Source of the DNA: Piscicola geometra
Taxonomy: Eukaryota; Annelida; Clitellata; Hirudinida; Piscicolidae
Length of the DNA: 64,000 nucleotides
Direction of reading: 5' to 3'
NCBI GenBank assembly: GCA_943735955.1
Contig: OX030959.1
Coordinates: 3,772,717-3,836,716, forward strand
Below the pieces are notes generated by a model that searched no databases, was not told where the DNA came from, and worked only from the letters and a program-made list of their open reading frames with translations. How positions within the stretch are numbered: the first letter of the stretch is position 1; each line of letters opens with the position of its first letter. The position numbers and the translations under genes were made by a program. This document shows, piece after piece, positions 63,556 to 64,000 of this stretch.

Positions 63556-64000
63556 TCCTCTCCTCCTAAACCACCCCTCAAACCACCCCTCAAACCACCC
63601 CTCAAACCACCTCTCAAACCACCCCTCAAACCACCCCTCAAACCACCTCTCAAACCACCCCTCAAACCACCCCTCAAACCACCTCTCATACCACCCCTCA
63701 AACCACCCCTCAAACCACCTCTCAAACCACCCCTCAAACCACCCCTCAAACCACCTCTCAAACCACCCCTCAAACCACCCCTCAAACCACTCCTCAAACC
63801 ACCTCTCAAACCACCCCTCAAACCACCCCTCAAACCACCCCTCAAACCACCCCTCAAACCATCTCTCAAACCACCCCTCAAACCACCTCTCAAACCACCC
63901 CTCAAACCACCCCTCAAACCACCCCTCAAACCACCTCTCAAACCACCCCTCAAACCACCCCTCAAACCACCCCTCAAACCACCTCTCAAACCACCACTCA
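63556..64000. repeat. 12-bp minisatellite with 36-bp higher-order unit, runs off right edge
   Basis: About 37 units of AAACCACCCCTC. Every third unit tends to read AAACCACCTCTC, giving a 36-bp super-repeat. The minus strand is open as (RGGL)n, an artefact. Confidence 0.97.

Noticed and set aside
63556..64000. CRISPR-like array
   Set aside because: Units are contiguous 12-mers with no unique spacers, and the context is animal nuclear DNA. The same holds for the arrays at 55865-56430 and 42183-42366.

Overview
The window is nuclear DNA of a bilaterian animal. Evidence: spliced genes with GT-AG introns, a TTAGGG-type telomere motif found interstitially, animal-specific families (BRPF, MARK/PAR-1, TRAP-delta, vWA/EGF matrix mosaics), a tRNA-derived SINE, a pogo-like transposon and a non-LTR retrotransposon. 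The AT-rich background, very high microsatellite load and 200-N scaffold gap would suit a spiralian draft genome (annelid or leech-like). That taxonomic guess is inference only.

Layout. 1-3514 (-): 5' part of the mitochondrial HSP70 gene HSPA9/mortalin, exons separated by minisatellite introns and running off the left edge. 4037-13016 (+): a BRPF (peregrin-type) chromatin scaffold with C2H2 finger, PHD-zinc knuckle-ePHD and bromodomain, expanded by very long Asp/Asn-rich segments. It starts head-to-head with HSPA9, and its last intron holds two tandem 3' ends of a non-LTR element. 13.1-17.9 kb: intergenic, with a foldback element bearing 9-bp target duplications and about 1.05 kb of (TATG)n. 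17897-21093 (+): a mucin-like, EGF-bearing single-pass membrane protein. 21.1-27.5 kb: AT-rich intergenic DNA with transposon remnants and the N gap. 27568-28977 (-): complete SSR4 (TRAP-delta). 29680-44247 (-): a large extracellular protein with seven vWA modules, four EGF modules and Thr-rich linkers, whose 5' end was not found. 44.4-45.7 kb: a decayed pogo-like transposon. 45.7-53.7 kb: repeat-dominated intergenic DNA. 53694-60260 (-): 3' two thirds of MARK/PAR-1 kinase (end of the catalytic region, UBA, Asn/Ser-rich spacer, KA1); the kinase core lies beyond the right edge.

Most exons were joined by checking splice sites and codon phase across each intron. Within SSR4, the mucin gene, the MARK part and BRPF every chosen junction keeps frame, although the BRPF exon-1 donor is the best of several. 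In the vWA gene all but one junction keep frame. The genes form no operon-like unit: there are a mitochondrial chaperone, an ER translocon subunit, a chromatin adaptor, a polarity kinase and two cell-surface or matrix proteins. The common theme is repeat expansion, with minisatellites starting at or beside splice sites in most genes and Asp, Asn or Thr tracts expanded inside coding exons.
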